Source: Chaetoceros tenuissimus
Lineage: Eukaryota > Bacillariophyta > Thalassiosirophyceae > Chaetocerotales > Chaetocerotaceae
Assembly: GCA_021927905.1 (NCBI GenBank)
Contig: BLLK01000069.1
Span: 3,100,001 to 3,164,000, forward strand
Length of the DNA stretch: 64,000 nt
Direction: 5' to 3'
This document shows, in pieces, positions 1 to 10,330 of this stretch. The notes under the pieces were generated by a model. That model had not been told where the DNA came from. It saw nothing but the letters and a program-made list of their open reading frames with translations, and ran no database searches. Made by a program: the position numbers and the translations under genes. The first letter of the stretch is position 1. Each line of letters opens with the position of its first letter.

Positions 1-1
1 A

Positions 2-850
2 CCTCTTAATACATACAAACAAGTGTGGGAAAAATCAAGGGAAAGCTTCAATCAAAAGGCAATATTCCGACAACATCGAGATAAACAAGTCCAAGATATA
101 TTTCATAGTGCAATATGCAGAAACAAAGTTCGTCTATCTAATGATACATCAATCACTGGAATGTACTCTTCAAAGTCATATGTGCCATATGGATTCGAAC
201 CAAGTACGAATTCAGCTTGTGAGGAAGAAAACTATCCAATAATAAAAATCAAAATGACCATTTCTGAAAGTAAACCTGAACCCGAAAAAGCACTGTCACC
301 TCTTTCATACTATCAGTCTTGGGATCCTGTCACGATGAAATATGAACCGAAGCTGAAAGGCACAACCTCAACCAATCCAAATGGAAACAGGAGTGCTTTC
401 CCTCTGGGGGCTGCTGCAGCTGGCACAAGATCTGCACTTCTTTCTTTTATGGGATCGAGAGCACCAGGAGGTCCGGCTTCATATTATCCGAGTATGCCTA
501 AAACAAATGGGAGTAATTGCATTCCATCTGCAATACATTCCAACAATCGCACGATCGGTGGAGGCTTGGGCGATTATAGTGATCCACAGCAATCCTCATC
601 TCCAATTCCAGAAAAGGTTGTATTACAGACGGGACAGAATGATTCAAATGCCATGGGAGGCAAGAAGATTGAAAATGTATGGAAAAAGAAACTTGTACAA
701 AGAGCTGATAATAGCAGGAAGCGAAAAGGCTTGGACGATGATGACGACGACACATACGAAGGATCAAAATCTCTTGATTCCAAGAGTGAAAGTAGCTCAT
801 TTAGACGTTCGAAACGAAAAAGAACATCAAAAAAGATATACGATAGTTGA
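2..850 (+). CDS. Unrecognised nuclear protein, 5'-truncated by the window edge
   Basis: The frame is open from the window edge to the TGA at 848-850 with no ATG early enough to be a convincing start, so this is the C-terminal 282 residues of a longer gene. No domain is recognised. The visible part is polar and probably disordered, with Ser/Pro/Gly-rich stretches, a run of five Asp and a highly basic tail (SFRRSKRKRTSKK) that could be a nuclear localisation signal. That suggests a nuclear protein, but the function is unknown. It converges on the STPGR gene, with only 34 bp between the two stop codons. Confidence 0.6.
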   Translation, partial: PLNTYKQVWEKSRESFNQKAIFRQHRDKQVQDIFHSAICRNKVRLSNDTSITGMYSSKSYVPYGFEPSTNSACEEENYPIIKIKMTISESKPEPEKALSPLSYYQSWDPVTMKYEPKLKGTTSTNPNGNRSAFPLGAAAAGTRSALLSFMGSRAPGGPASYYPSMPKTNGSNCIPSAIHSNNRTIGGGLGDYSDPQQSSSPIPEKVVLQTGQNDSNAMGGKKIENVWKKKLVQRADNSRKRKGLDDDDDDTYEGSKSLDSKSESSSFRRSKRKRTSKKIYDS

Positions 851-884
851 ATTATATAACTTAGGGTCAAAATTTAAACAATTT

Positions 885-1610
885 TTATCGTGCACCAAAA
901 GACAAAGATGGCTGGGATCTATATCTTGAATTCACTTGATTACCTAGTGCAGATGGAACATTATAGGACTGTGGTCCTGGTGTACGTTTTCGTTCTCTTT
1001 CTTCCATGTCATTGTATGTACGTGGCCCAGTGCTGAACTTGATTCCAACTGGTCTCCTTTTTGACGATAGACTGAAAACACCCTTTCTCAATGCTTCTGT
1101 GTCATATTCAGCAGGAGAAGGAGAGTTGTTGGCTTTGGATCTTTTTTTCCTTGTATTTTTGGGAGGATCTCCGAACCGTATCGAAGGCAAGTTGCTCTTT
1201 GTGAGAAGGATGGCATTTCGAATATTTTCGGGATCATATTCCGCTGGAGACGGTTGAGTTTGCGTCCTTGATGAATCTCGTTTACTACTCCCGAAAGTTA
1301 TACCTGTTGCGTTTGTTTGATTTGACTGTAAAGATATAGCCCTCCTGATTGCAGCTGGATCATACGTCTGTGGACCAGGGCATTGAGAAGACTGCGGAAC
1401 TCTTCTTTTCGAATTTCCGTTTCCATCATTGAATCTAGAGCCACTACCGAATGTAATGTTTCGAAGACTTTTCTCATTCGATGCAATCCGAGGAAGAGGT
1501 GAGTATATTGGACCTGGGGTATTTTTGGACATGAACTTGTCTAGAACACTCTTGCGTAAATTCAGACAGCCATCCTTGAAGGTGGCTTCTTCTTTGAAAG
1601 CAACATTCAT
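885..1610 (-). CDS. Sperm-tail PG-rich repeat (STPGR/SHIPPO) protein
   Basis: A 241-residue single-exon protein built from SHIPPO-type repeats. Pro-Gly motifs recur at regular spacing: TPGPIYSP, CPGPQTYDP, SPAEYDPENIR, SPAEYDTEALR and TPGPQSYNVP. They are interleaved with ITFG/IRFG/IKFS-type strands, the usual alternation in ODF3 and CFAP-like axonemal proteins. Such proteins bind or lie inside axonemal microtubules. The ATG at 1608-1610 is preceded by an in-frame TGA, which supports this start. In a diatom the likely site of action is the male-gamete flagellum; that is inference, since some STPGR proteins are cytoplasmic. The family is well supported, the specific orthologue is not. Confidence 0.8.
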   Translation of the reverse strand: MNVAFKEEATFKDGCLNLRKSVLDKFMSKNTPGPIYSPLPRIASNEKSLRNITFGSGSRFNDGNGNSKRRVPQSSQCPGPQTYDPAAIRRAISLQSNQTNATGITFGSSKRDSSRTQTQPSPAEYDPENIRNAILLTKSNLPSIRFGDPPKNTRKKRSKANNSPSPAEYDTEALRKGVFSLSSKRRPVGIKFSTGPRTYNDMEERERKRTPGPQSYNVPSALGNQVNSRYRSQPSLSFGAR

Positions 1611-1979
1611 GCCTGAACTTGAATTGTTTTTAGTTCTTCATGGGTGCTTTTCTTCTTTAATGAACACCCACGTTACGAAATTGTAATACGATGTTCTGCT
1701 GTGAATTGGGTGAAGTCCTGTGAACATATTCTTAGTGGTTGACAAAGTCAATGATGTTAGTGATTATGTAATTTTTTCCCTTCTCACTTCTCTAATGCAT
1801 CTATTACTTGATGAGCATACAACCTTCATTGCAAACATACTAAACAATTTATAAAAGTTTTGAAGTATGCAAGGGTTTGCGAAATATTTGTAAAAGTAGC
1901 GTATGACTTGTTGAGATTAATAAAAAATTATAAAAAATCGTGCTTTTTTAAATTATTTTTTGATACTTGATGATTGATT

Positions 1980-3089
1980 CTAAACTGTCATTGTCTCGCC
2001 AATCAATGTTGTGACGAAACTGGAAGGATCTTTTCCTTTCTCTTTCAGTCCGGCTTCTAGATCTTTTTGAGGTTCAAGGTATTCTTCGATTGTGAGTTGG
2101 AACGTACCCCAATGTATTCCAAAAGCTTTTTCACTTCGAAAATCGTCCATTAGCTTGATAGCATCTGCAGGACTAAGAACAACAAACGACATGTTAGTAA
2201 ACATGTGAAAATTTTTCGGAGTTGAGGAAATGCATTGAACTTACTTGCAATGCTGATTGATCATAAACCATCGAGGTTCGTATGCTCCAATTGGTATTAA
2301 AGCAAAATCAAAAGGGCCATAGTGTTTTCCGATTTCAGTTGCTTCCTTGAAATAACCCGTGTCACCACAAAAAAGCAGATTCTTTGACTTTGTCTTTACT
2401 TGAAAACCACACCATAGTGTTTTATCCTTGTCATATCCATATCTAGACGACCAATGCTGCATAGGCAAAGCGGTGACGGTTACATCATCTAAACAAAATT
2501 TTCCATGCCAGTCGAGTTCAGTTACCTTCTCTGCTGTTGGGACATACTTTTGGAACCATTTCTTCAGGCCAAGTGGAACTATAAACTCAATTGGCTTTCC
2601 AGCTTTGATTGAGCACTCGTTGAGCTTTACAACAGAATTGAAATCAAGATGATCATAATGATTATGGCTAATCAAGACAATATCAATTGGCACACCATTC
2701 TTGTAAAAATCATTAATTGTACATGGTGGTGGCCTGAACCTTTTCGGTCCAGCAAATTGAATAGCGCTGCATCTCTCGGAAAAAAGAGGATCGGTTAAAA
2801 TATTCCTAAATTGACCGTCTACAGTGGGCATCTGACAGAAGACTGAAGCATGTCCTAGCCATGTTGATTGAATCCCATCCTTAGATGGAGTTCTTAATTT
2901 ATCCCAGTCTATGTCCTTTACTGGAAATACTTTATCGATTTCTTCCTGAGAAGGGAGTCCAAATCCAAGTACCATTTTCTTAAAATTGCAGGATAAAAGT
3001 TTGCAAACTTTTGAAAATCCTATCACTTCATAAGTTGCCCAAGAGTTCCTTTCGGCCACCCGCTTCCTAATCTTTTCTTGAAGCGACAT
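1980..3089 (-). CDS. NAPE-hydrolysing phospholipase D-like metallo-hydrolase (2 exons)
   Basis: CDS complement(1980..2172, 2245..3089), 345 aa, with a 72-nt intron (gtaagt...cttag). Joining the exons gives QHCNPADAI, matching the QHxNPxxA region of NAPE-PLD, so the splice is well supported. The metallo-beta-lactamase zinc motif SHNHYDHLD lies at about residues 139-147. Further metal ligands are in MQHWSSR, CGDTGY and IHWGTF. TWLGHASV near residue 75 is also typical of the family. NAPE-PLD releases N-acylethanolamines from N-acylphosphatidylethanolamine in animals; bacterial and algal relatives may cleave other phospholipids or phosphonates. There is no signal peptide, and the first 40 residues are basic and amphipathic. 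Family certain, exact substrate not. Confidence 0.85.
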
Positions 3090-3621
3090 TCCTATTAATA
3101 TTCTTGTCGATGAAACAATACATAGAGGTGTAGACTACTAAGAATTAAGTACAGTTTCCAAATTCCAAAGGAAACAGAAAGTTGCAACTACAATGACGAT
3201 AGCCTCTTTCGTCCGATCATCAGTCGGCATCGAAAGTTTTATTTGGCTACCTAGCTACTATAGAGCTAGGAACCGCCAGAAGTAAACAAATTGAAATTCC
3301 CTGTCCATGCGATAATAACATTGTTAAAAGCCAACTAACATTTTCAACTGAACTACGTATACTTCTCCATTATTCTCACAAACACATAACGCAGGGATAC
3401 TAAAGAAAGTAAAATTAAGCCAAAACATAACTGCCTTCGCTGCATAAATGCAAAGGTGGGAAATACTACCGTAATGATGAAAAAAGTCATTTTAAAAGCT
3501 CAAGATGAGTCCTATTTTAACATCACAAAAAGATCACTGTTTTCCAAGAACTTCACCATGACCTGGTTCATATTACCCCAACATTGCAATGCTCCTGACA
3601 TATCTAGTACGGCCTAAATAT
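3090..3621. other. Intergenic, no gene seen
   Basis: Lies between the start of the NAPE-PLD-like gene and the stop of cytochrome c, both on the minus strand. It must hold the NAPE-PLD promoter and the cytochrome c 3' end. A short palindrome, cctagctactatagagctagg with one imperfect centre, lies near 3250-3270. No ORF or RNA gene was recognised. Confidence 0.5.
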
Positions 3622-4142
3622 TTATGCAGAGCAGCTCTCCTTAAGGTAAGCAATAAGATCTTTACGCTCTCCTGCCTTCTTGATTCCAGCGAAAACCATC
3701 TTGGTTCCCTGTAAATATAAAAAGACGTAAGTTAGTACAAATATTTGCAAATTGATTGATGACGAATAAGTGATGGTCAACAATGAGCTTGTCAACCATC
3801 ACGCTCCAAAGTCAAGATGGATTCATTGGCTCAAGATAGAATCATTGGCTCTCCGATCCATTTCCAAACACAAGACTTCCCAGACAATCCCATTCTACGC
3901 ACCTTGATGTACTTCTTTGGGTTCTCAAGGTATTCGAAAAGGGTATCTTCTCCCCAGATAATTCCAGACTTCTTGTTAGCAGAAGAGTAGGAGTATCCAT
4001 CAGCCTGTCCAGACTGGCGTCCGAAGAATCCGTAAAGATTTGGTCCCTGCTTGTGAGCACCTCCCTCCTCTACGGTGTGACACTGTGAGCACTTGGTCTT
4101 GAATACCTTAGCTCCCTTCTTTGCACTTGGCTTCTTTCCCAT
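3622..4142 (-). CDS. CYC: Mitochondrial cytochrome c (2 exons)
   Basis: CDS complement(3622..3708, 3903..4142), 108 aa, with a 194-nt intron (gtgcgt...acag). Soluble one-haem electron carrier between complexes III and IV in the mitochondrial intermembrane space. The haem motif CSQCH is at residues 18-22, followed by [10 protein letters not shown] and the conserved [10 protein letters not shown]. The second exon supplies [15 protein letters not shown], with the axial Met in KMVFAG, and the C-terminal DLIAYLK helix. The ORF reading through the intron gives a non-homologous tail, so splicing is required. The N-terminus is short and has no presequence, as usual for cytochrome c. It is divergent from the thioredoxin-UBA-PUB gene, and a CRE palindrome lies between them. 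Confidence 0.96.
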
Positions 4143-4270
4143 GTTTGCTATTAATTTGATTAACTAAACAGTTGTGACTACGATCGGTGGAGAGGAAGAA
4201 ACCAAAAGACGAACAAATGGAATTTTCACTGAGGTTCGCCGAAACCACCGTTGAAAATAATGAATGGCGT

Positions 4271-4278
4271 TGACGTCA
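4271..4278. promoter_or_regulatory. CRE palindrome TGACGTCA in a divergent promoter
   Basis: A perfect 8-bp TGACGTCA lies 128 bp upstream of the cytochrome c ATG and 313 bp upstream of the TRX-UBA-PUB ATG. This is the consensus bZIP cAMP-response element; TGACGT-core elements are known in diatom CO2/cAMP-responsive promoters. One 8-mer can occur by chance, so function is inferred from its position only. Confidence 0.4.
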
Positions 4279-4591
4279 TTTTTGTGTCCTTAGTTGACAC
4301 GGATAGAGAAAGAGAACTTTGCTTCTTTTGCTTTCGACTGGGTTCGTTTCCAAATTGGATTTCTTTTGCATTTTGCATCAACACTCTATCAGGCTCCATC
4401 TATTTCAATTACCATCACAGTCTCTGTCTAAGCATAAATACTAAAGGATATAGTCTAGTTCACCTCTACTACACAAGTAATTGCTTTTCTCTTTTCGGAA
4501 ATCGGACTTTAGACTCTCAGACAACAACAGTATACGCAGTTCTAATTCCTTTCCAAATACATCAATTCTCGTATATCTACCAATTCGCAAA

Positions 4592-6243
4592 ATGGCTCTT
4601 CGTGAATTAGACTCTGCTCAAGCAGTTAACACTTTCAAATCTTCTAACCCAAACACGGTCGTGTGTTTTAGCGCAACTTGGTGTATGCCTTGCAGCGTGA
4701 GTTGAACATGTATTTCAGATTCACTCCAAAGATATGTCCACTAATCTCATCTTCTCTACAGGCATCAAAACCGCAATATGAACAGTTGGCGAGCGATTAT
4801 CTTCAAGACTCGAGCAAAGATGTCAAATGTGGCATTGTTTACGAGCACAATCTAGGAGAATCTATTCATGATTTTCAAATTAGGGCATTTCCGACTTATG
4901 TGCTTTACACATCAAATGGTCAGGAAGCGGGAAGGATTCAAGGTGTGAATTTTGACGGTATCAAAGCAATGATTGAAAAAGCTGGATGTAAAAAGGATTT
5001 CGGAGAAGGTAAATCATTGGGTGGTGGCACCCCAGTAAGTTCAGATGAGGCAAGGAAACAAAGACTTGCAATGCTTGAAAAGAAGGCTGGCGATGATGAT
5101 GTACAAATGAAGGAAGCAGCTACTACCCAAGAAGAACCAGTAAAAGATGTTGAGATGAAAGATACTGGTGATAACGCAGATGCTAACGAAGGAGAAAATG
5201 AATTGGTGGATCCAACTGAAAGTCTCTCGCAAGAAGACATCAAAACGCTTACTGAGTCTATGGGATTTTCTCTCATCAAAGCTCAGAAGGGGCTTCTCAA
5301 TAGCAATAGCGGCGTAGAAGGTGCTGTAGAATGGCTAATGAACCATCAAGATGATGAAGATATTGATGAACCTATTGCAAAGGTACCAAAGAATGGCGCT
5401 GTTGCTCAATCCTATAAATGTAACGAGTGTGGCAAGATTCTCAGTAATATGGCGAATCTTGAACTTCATGCAAACAAGACTGGGCATTCTGACTTTGAGG
5501 AATCAACACAATGTATCAAGCCACTTACCGAAGAAGAAAAGGCTAAGAAAATTGCTGAAATCAAAGATCTACTCAAAGCGAAGAGAATGGAGAGAGAAGC
5601 ATTGGAGAAGGTGGAGGATGTTGATAGGGAGAAAAAGAGAAGAGAAATGGGTAAAAACATGGCACAAACTAGAGAAGAGATGGAAAAGGCTGCTCGATTG
5701 AGAGAAGCAAAGCAGAGAAAGAAAGAGAAGGAAGACTTCAAGAGAGAAAGAGCCAGAATCAAGGCTGAGATTGAGAAGGATAAGCGCGAAAGAGCTGCCC
5801 ATAAAGGAAAGTTGACCTCTAAGCTTGGTATCGACGGTTACCATCCTGATGCAATTCAATATGATGTCGATGCAGGGGTCTCCTCCCCTGGACATCATCC
5901 TCATAAGAAGATAAAGGCATCAGTGGCCAAAATTGATGAGTACATTTCAAAGGTTTCTTCTTACAAGGCAGGTGGTGATGGAGGGAAATGCTTGAAGATC
6001 CTTTCACTTTATGTAAAGAATATTGTTGAAAATCCTGGAGAGGACAAATTCAAGAAGATCAATATGGAAAATAAAGCATACAAGACCAAAGTTAAGCCTT
6101 TTATCGGTGCAAAGGCTCTTCTTTTAGCTATAGGATTCAGTCCAAATGAAGGAAATGATGCTTTAGTTCTTGAGGACGATGCTGATATGGATATTTTGAA
6201 AGAAACTCAGAAGAAATTGGAGGCCGCATATGCCGCGTATTAA
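4592..6243 (+). CDS. Thioredoxin-UBA-C2H2-PUB domain protein (2 exons)
   Basis: CDS join(4592..4696, 4762..6243), 528 aa, with a 65-nt intron (gtgagt...acag). Splicing restores an N-terminal thioredoxin domain (about 1-110) with active site WCMPC at 30-34 and the cis-Pro segment RAFPTYVLY. Next come an acidic linker, a UBA domain at about 194-237 (LTESMGF, then AVEWLMNH), one C2H2 finger at about 253-275 (CNECGKI...HANKTGH) and a long charged coiled coil at about 290-380. The C-terminal PUB domain (about 424-524) includes GGKCLKILSLYVKNI. PUB and UBA domains bind p97/Cdc48 and ubiquitin, so a role joining redox to ubiquitin-proteasome handling is inferred. The ATG at 4592 is the first in frame of exon 1. 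Confidence 0.88.
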
Positions 6244-6354
6244 TCGAAATCGTGATTATTACCAACCTATTGCTTTGGCGAAATAAATTTTGAATTCTAG
6301 CTACATTCTTCAACTAATTCTATTCCTCTATTTTACATCTACTTCAATTCCAAG

Positions 6355-7389
6355 CTAATTATATCTAGTCCCCAGGTATGATTTCAAATTTTGAGAATCC
6401 GGTAGTCCGAGTGGAGCATTCAAGGCTTTTAATTTGAAACTATATTCAGATTTCTCTTCGGAGCTGCAGCTACTGGATGAAATGCTCAACCAACAAAGAG
6501 AATAAAAGGAGTGGAGTAGGTCTGGATATGAATTCCCGCCACCTCTCAGTTTACTAAACCCTCCTAAACTTGTTTGGCAATCATGAACGAAGTCATCCAA
6601 TGCACATTTATCCAAAAGTTCATGAGCATCATCTAGGATGTTTAGAGAGGCACCTATCCAAAAGGAATAACACGTGTCTTCCAACTTATTTGTTCTTCCT
6701 TGTAACCCTTCGATTTGTCTAGATAGGCACCATTGAACCAAATTATTCTTCGAATCAACGTTTACTTCAAAGAATCTCTCTAATTGTCCCATTAGTTTCA
6801 AGCTAGCAACTGCGCAAAAAGTAGATCCCCCGTGGGATTCTTGCATTGGTATCAATGAGAATCCACCTTCATAGGATAAACATGACTGAATATATGAAAA
6901 AGCTGATTCAAGATTGATACCCGAAAGATCATTCAACATGTAGGAAATAGCTACTGCACAATACAGGAAACGCATATCAGTTTCAGAACCAAATTCGACA
7001 CATGAGAAGCTACCATCTTTTTTCTGCAATTGTTTTAGATATGATGTTATTTTCTTCTTGTCTATTCGTTCCAAATCATCTCCTAGAGTAATCAAACTAG
7101 ACAGCGCTGAGTAGGTCATTGCAAGATGCGGAAAATCATGACTAGTCTCTTCAGACGTTCCTCCTCTGAATCCATTCAAAGATTTTTTCTGGAGATGATA
7201 AATCCATTCAATTATTTGATTTTTATCAAAATCGGCATTGGTGTCAAAGAAATTGAGCAGCTCGAGAGACTGAACAGAGAAATGTACGAGGGTTAGACGA
7301 TTTGAATCCAAAGCTATGTAATCACGAGGCAATTTCTTCAAATTCATCAAGAAGTACTGGATGTGGCGCTCTCTATCAAATTCTGTCAT
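6355..7389 (-). CDS. Protein geranylgeranyltransferase type I, beta subunit
   Basis: 344 aa, single exon. It matches the catalytic beta subunit of GGTase-I, which attaches geranylgeranyl to CaaX-box proteins such as Rho GTPases together with the shared alpha subunit. Repeated alpha-alpha barrel motifs are visible: LNGFRGG, GSFSC, MRFLYCAVAISYML, YEGGFSL, GLQGRTNK and LGGFSKL. Zinc ligands are inferred as Asp and Cys in LEDTCYSFW (about residue 235) and His in DLLHSFYSL (about 291). The open frame extends upstream to a non-ATG codon, but the ATG at 7387-7389 gives a normal family N-terminus (MTEFDRERHIQYFL). It is divergent from the exonuclease gene, 376 bp away. GGTase-I is favoured over farnesyltransferase beta by NKLEDTCYSFW. 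Confidence 0.85.
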   Translation of the reverse strand: MTEFDRERHIQYFLMNLKKLPRDYIALDSNRLTLVHFSVQSLELLNFFDTNADFDKNQIIEWIYHLQKKSLNGFRGGTSEETSHDFPHLAMTYSALSSLITLGDDLERIDKKKITSYLKQLQKKDGSFSCVEFGSETDMRFLYCAVAISYMLNDLSGINLESAFSYIQSCLSYEGGFSLIPMQESHGGSTFCAVASLKLMGQLERFFEVNVDSKNNLVQWCLSRQIEGLQGRTNKLEDTCYSFWIGASLNILDDAHELLDKCALDDFVHDCQTSLGGFSKLRGGGNSYPDLLHSFYSLCWLSISSSSCSSEEKSEYSFKLKALNAPLGLPDSQNLKSYLGTRYN

Positions 7390-7765
7390 TCTAGTGTGTT
7401 GATTGTCATTCCAAATGAAAATGGAAAAGGATGTTGTTATCAAAAATGAGGAGCATAGAGCAACTCAGCAACTCTCAAGCTTTCGCCTTAAAAAATGAAG
7501 GTCTCGAAACCTGTTCCTTCAATATATTAACCGCTTTTTACTGTATGCCAACGACCCTTCTCCTTCATCCTTCATTTTTTGTGAGGGGATGATGGCCACA
7601 ATTTTTTGTGGTTGTGCATGTGGTAAGGTATGCAATACTTGTCCTTGATACAACTCGTAGGATACCATAGCAAGAGTTCGTAGAGCGTAAGAAATTGATA
7701 TTTCAAAATAGGTTGGGGGATAGGTTTTATTCAAACTGATAACTTAGATAAAGCGAAAAAGAGAA

Positions 7766-10196
7766 ATGATTAGGATGCTAAAGCTGTCAATCATTTTAGC
7801 CAACAGGATTGCAAAGACCAATGCTTTTCAAAATCACAGGCTTCAAAGCAAGATTTTACCTCTACAAAGGAGAAAATTTGCAAGTCGGCAGCTATTGGCT
7901 CTTGAGAATGATGATGAAGAAAAGTACGATGAAATTCCGCGTATGAGACCACCTCCAAAGTCAAGCAGAAAGAGATCATCACAAAGTCGTCTAGCTTCAA
8001 TATATGATCAAATGTTTGAAGACGATGGAGATGTTGTTTCAAAAGGAAGCAAAGTTCCAGTACCATCTTCAAACTCGAATAGCATTGACCAGAGTGGTCT
8101 TCAGTTCAAGAACTCTGAGGCCCTTGAGAAAGAGAGGGATTTCTCGTTCGATAATGATTTCCCTCAGCAAGATTTAAGTGATTCTTTCAGTGATAATTCT
8201 ATGCCATTGTCAAAACCACGACAAGACAATACATCCTCGTCTAAATCAAACCAGATGTCAGACCGACATTTTCGTGCTAAAAGCAAACCTCCTCCCAAAG
8301 CACGGATGTATATGGGACGAGAAATGCCTCCGATGGTTTCAGAATATGACAGAAGTCATTACGATGATGAATTTGGTGCTTTGAAATCGGGTGAAGGCGG
8401 TGGTTATTTGGAATTCAATGATGCAATGTGGGAAGAACTTGGAGGAGAAAGGGTTACACCTCAAATGGAGAAGAAGACCGTAGAAAAGAAAGACATGGCA
8501 CAAAGACAGACTCTCCCTGAGCAGGACATTCAACAGGGTCAAACGCAGACAAACATCGTCCAACGAAATCTTTCAGAAACGGATGAATTACCAATGCCTA
8601 AAAATTACAGGCCACAATCAGTTCCCCCTCCTCGTCCTGTTGTCCGTGCAAGTGTTTCATCTCAGTATCTCGAAGTTCACAAAGTAACATCAAATGGGAG
8701 TGGTGCATCTGGCACTGGACAAATATCAATGCTACAAGAAGAGCTAGTTCGCCTTGAAGGAGAAGTATACGCATTGAATGACGGGAAGAAGTTCAATATC
8801 AATTCTCCAAAGCAAGTGAGTTTGGCACTTTTCGGAGTTGAAAATGAGAGTACAAATAAGGAAGCATTGGAAGCTCTGACAGGAAACATAAGTAATCATG
8901 GAGGAAATGCTGTTCTAGCACGAATGATTCTAAATTATCGAAGCAAAAAACGGGAGTTGACTAGAATAGAGAAGCAACAAGTGAACAAAGAAAGTGGGAC
9001 ACATGTAGAGAACGAAAAAAGTATGAGAAGTGCAAACACAAAAGCACTTGAAAAAGTCACTCCAACTTCACTAGTGATGGAAGATGAAAGAGAGCCACTG
9101 GTGCTGATTGATGCATCAGCGTACATCTTTAGAGCATACTACAGCATGCCACCAATGCATAGAAATGATGGTGAACCAACGGGGTAAGTCCAAGTGACTA
9201 TATTAAATTATAATTTTTGCACAAAGTAAAAGGCACCTAAGTCAAACTTCCAAAATTAGGGCTACACTAGGTTTTTGTAATATGCTGAACAAGCTAGTGA
9301 TGCAACCTTTACTTGAGGGGGAAAGACCTAGAATTGTCCTAGTATTTGATTCGAAGGATGGTACAAATTTCAGAAAAGAATTGTTTAGTGAGTATAAAAG
9401 CAATAGAAAAGCCTGTCCTGAAGACCTGATTCCGCAATTCGACTTTGTGAGAGACGCCGCTGATGCATATGGCGTGCCTATATTAGAAGCCCCTGGATTC
9501 GAGGCTGATGATGTTATTGCTACATTAGCAACTATGGCATTAAATGAAGGCTGTCATGTAAATATTCTTAGTGGTGACAAAGATCTTATGCAGCTTGTTA
9601 CAAAAGATGAGGGGGGAGCTTGTATTGAAATGATTGATCCGATGAAGATGGTCCGTTATGACTTCGACGCAGTAGTAGATAAATGGGGCGTACGTCCAGA
9701 TCAGCTAGGCGATGTGCTAGCGCTCGCTGGAGATTCTGCTGACAACATTCCTGGAGTAGCTGGAATCGGGCCTAAGATTGCACAAGCTCTCATTGCAGAA
9801 TATGGTAGCCTTGATGGCTTATTCGAAAATGTCAACAATATTAAACAAAAAGGAAGAAGAGAAAAAATTCAGTCTAATATAGATATTGCCAAATTGTCAC
9901 GCCAGCTTGTTGAACTCGAAAGGAAAGTGCCTCTTGAAACAATGTCATTTCCGTCACAGTTCAACAATGTGTCAGACTTCCGCATGGAGAAACTTGATTC
10001 GAAGAGGCTGCTTGACTTTTATGAGAGAATGGGATTTAGAGACATCAAAAGACGTCTAAAAAGTCGTTTAAGTTTACAAGATAAGAAGCAATCGCCTCGT
10101 TTCGATAGATTTGAAAGTGTTGTGGATTCTGGTAAAAGAACTAGACGAAATGAAAATAACGATGTTCCTAATGACTTTCCGGATGTTCCTTTCTAA
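7766..10196 (+). CDS. Organellar 5'-3' exonuclease (Pol I N-domain type), 2 exons
   Basis: CDS join(7766..9183, 9260..10196), 784 aa, with a 76-nt intron (gtaagt...attag). The last ~340 residues are a PIN/FEN-type 5' nuclease like the N-terminal domain of bacterial DNA polymerase I. Motifs are LVLIDASAYIFRAYY at about 445, FEADDVIATLA, LSGDKDLMQLV at about 580, and the helix-hairpin-helix DNA-binding segment GDSADNIPGVAGIGPK at about 630. There is no polymerase domain. The first ~440 residues are low-complexity apart from a basic start containing LKLSIILAN and NAFQNHR, which resembles an organelle-targeting peptide. Plastid or mitochondrial RNA-primer removal is inferred. Exon joining restores NDGEPTGATLGFCNML, conserved in the family. 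Confidence 0.85.
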
Positions 10197-10330
10197 GATA
10201 CACTAATGAGCACAGAACTGAATTGTAGTTAAAAAGGTCTGAATAGTTGTCTATCTTATTTTGGTTTTACGTGTTCTATGTCAATAAGATGTAAGATTTA
10301 TCTTTTTTAGTGGAAGAAGGTATGCAGTGA

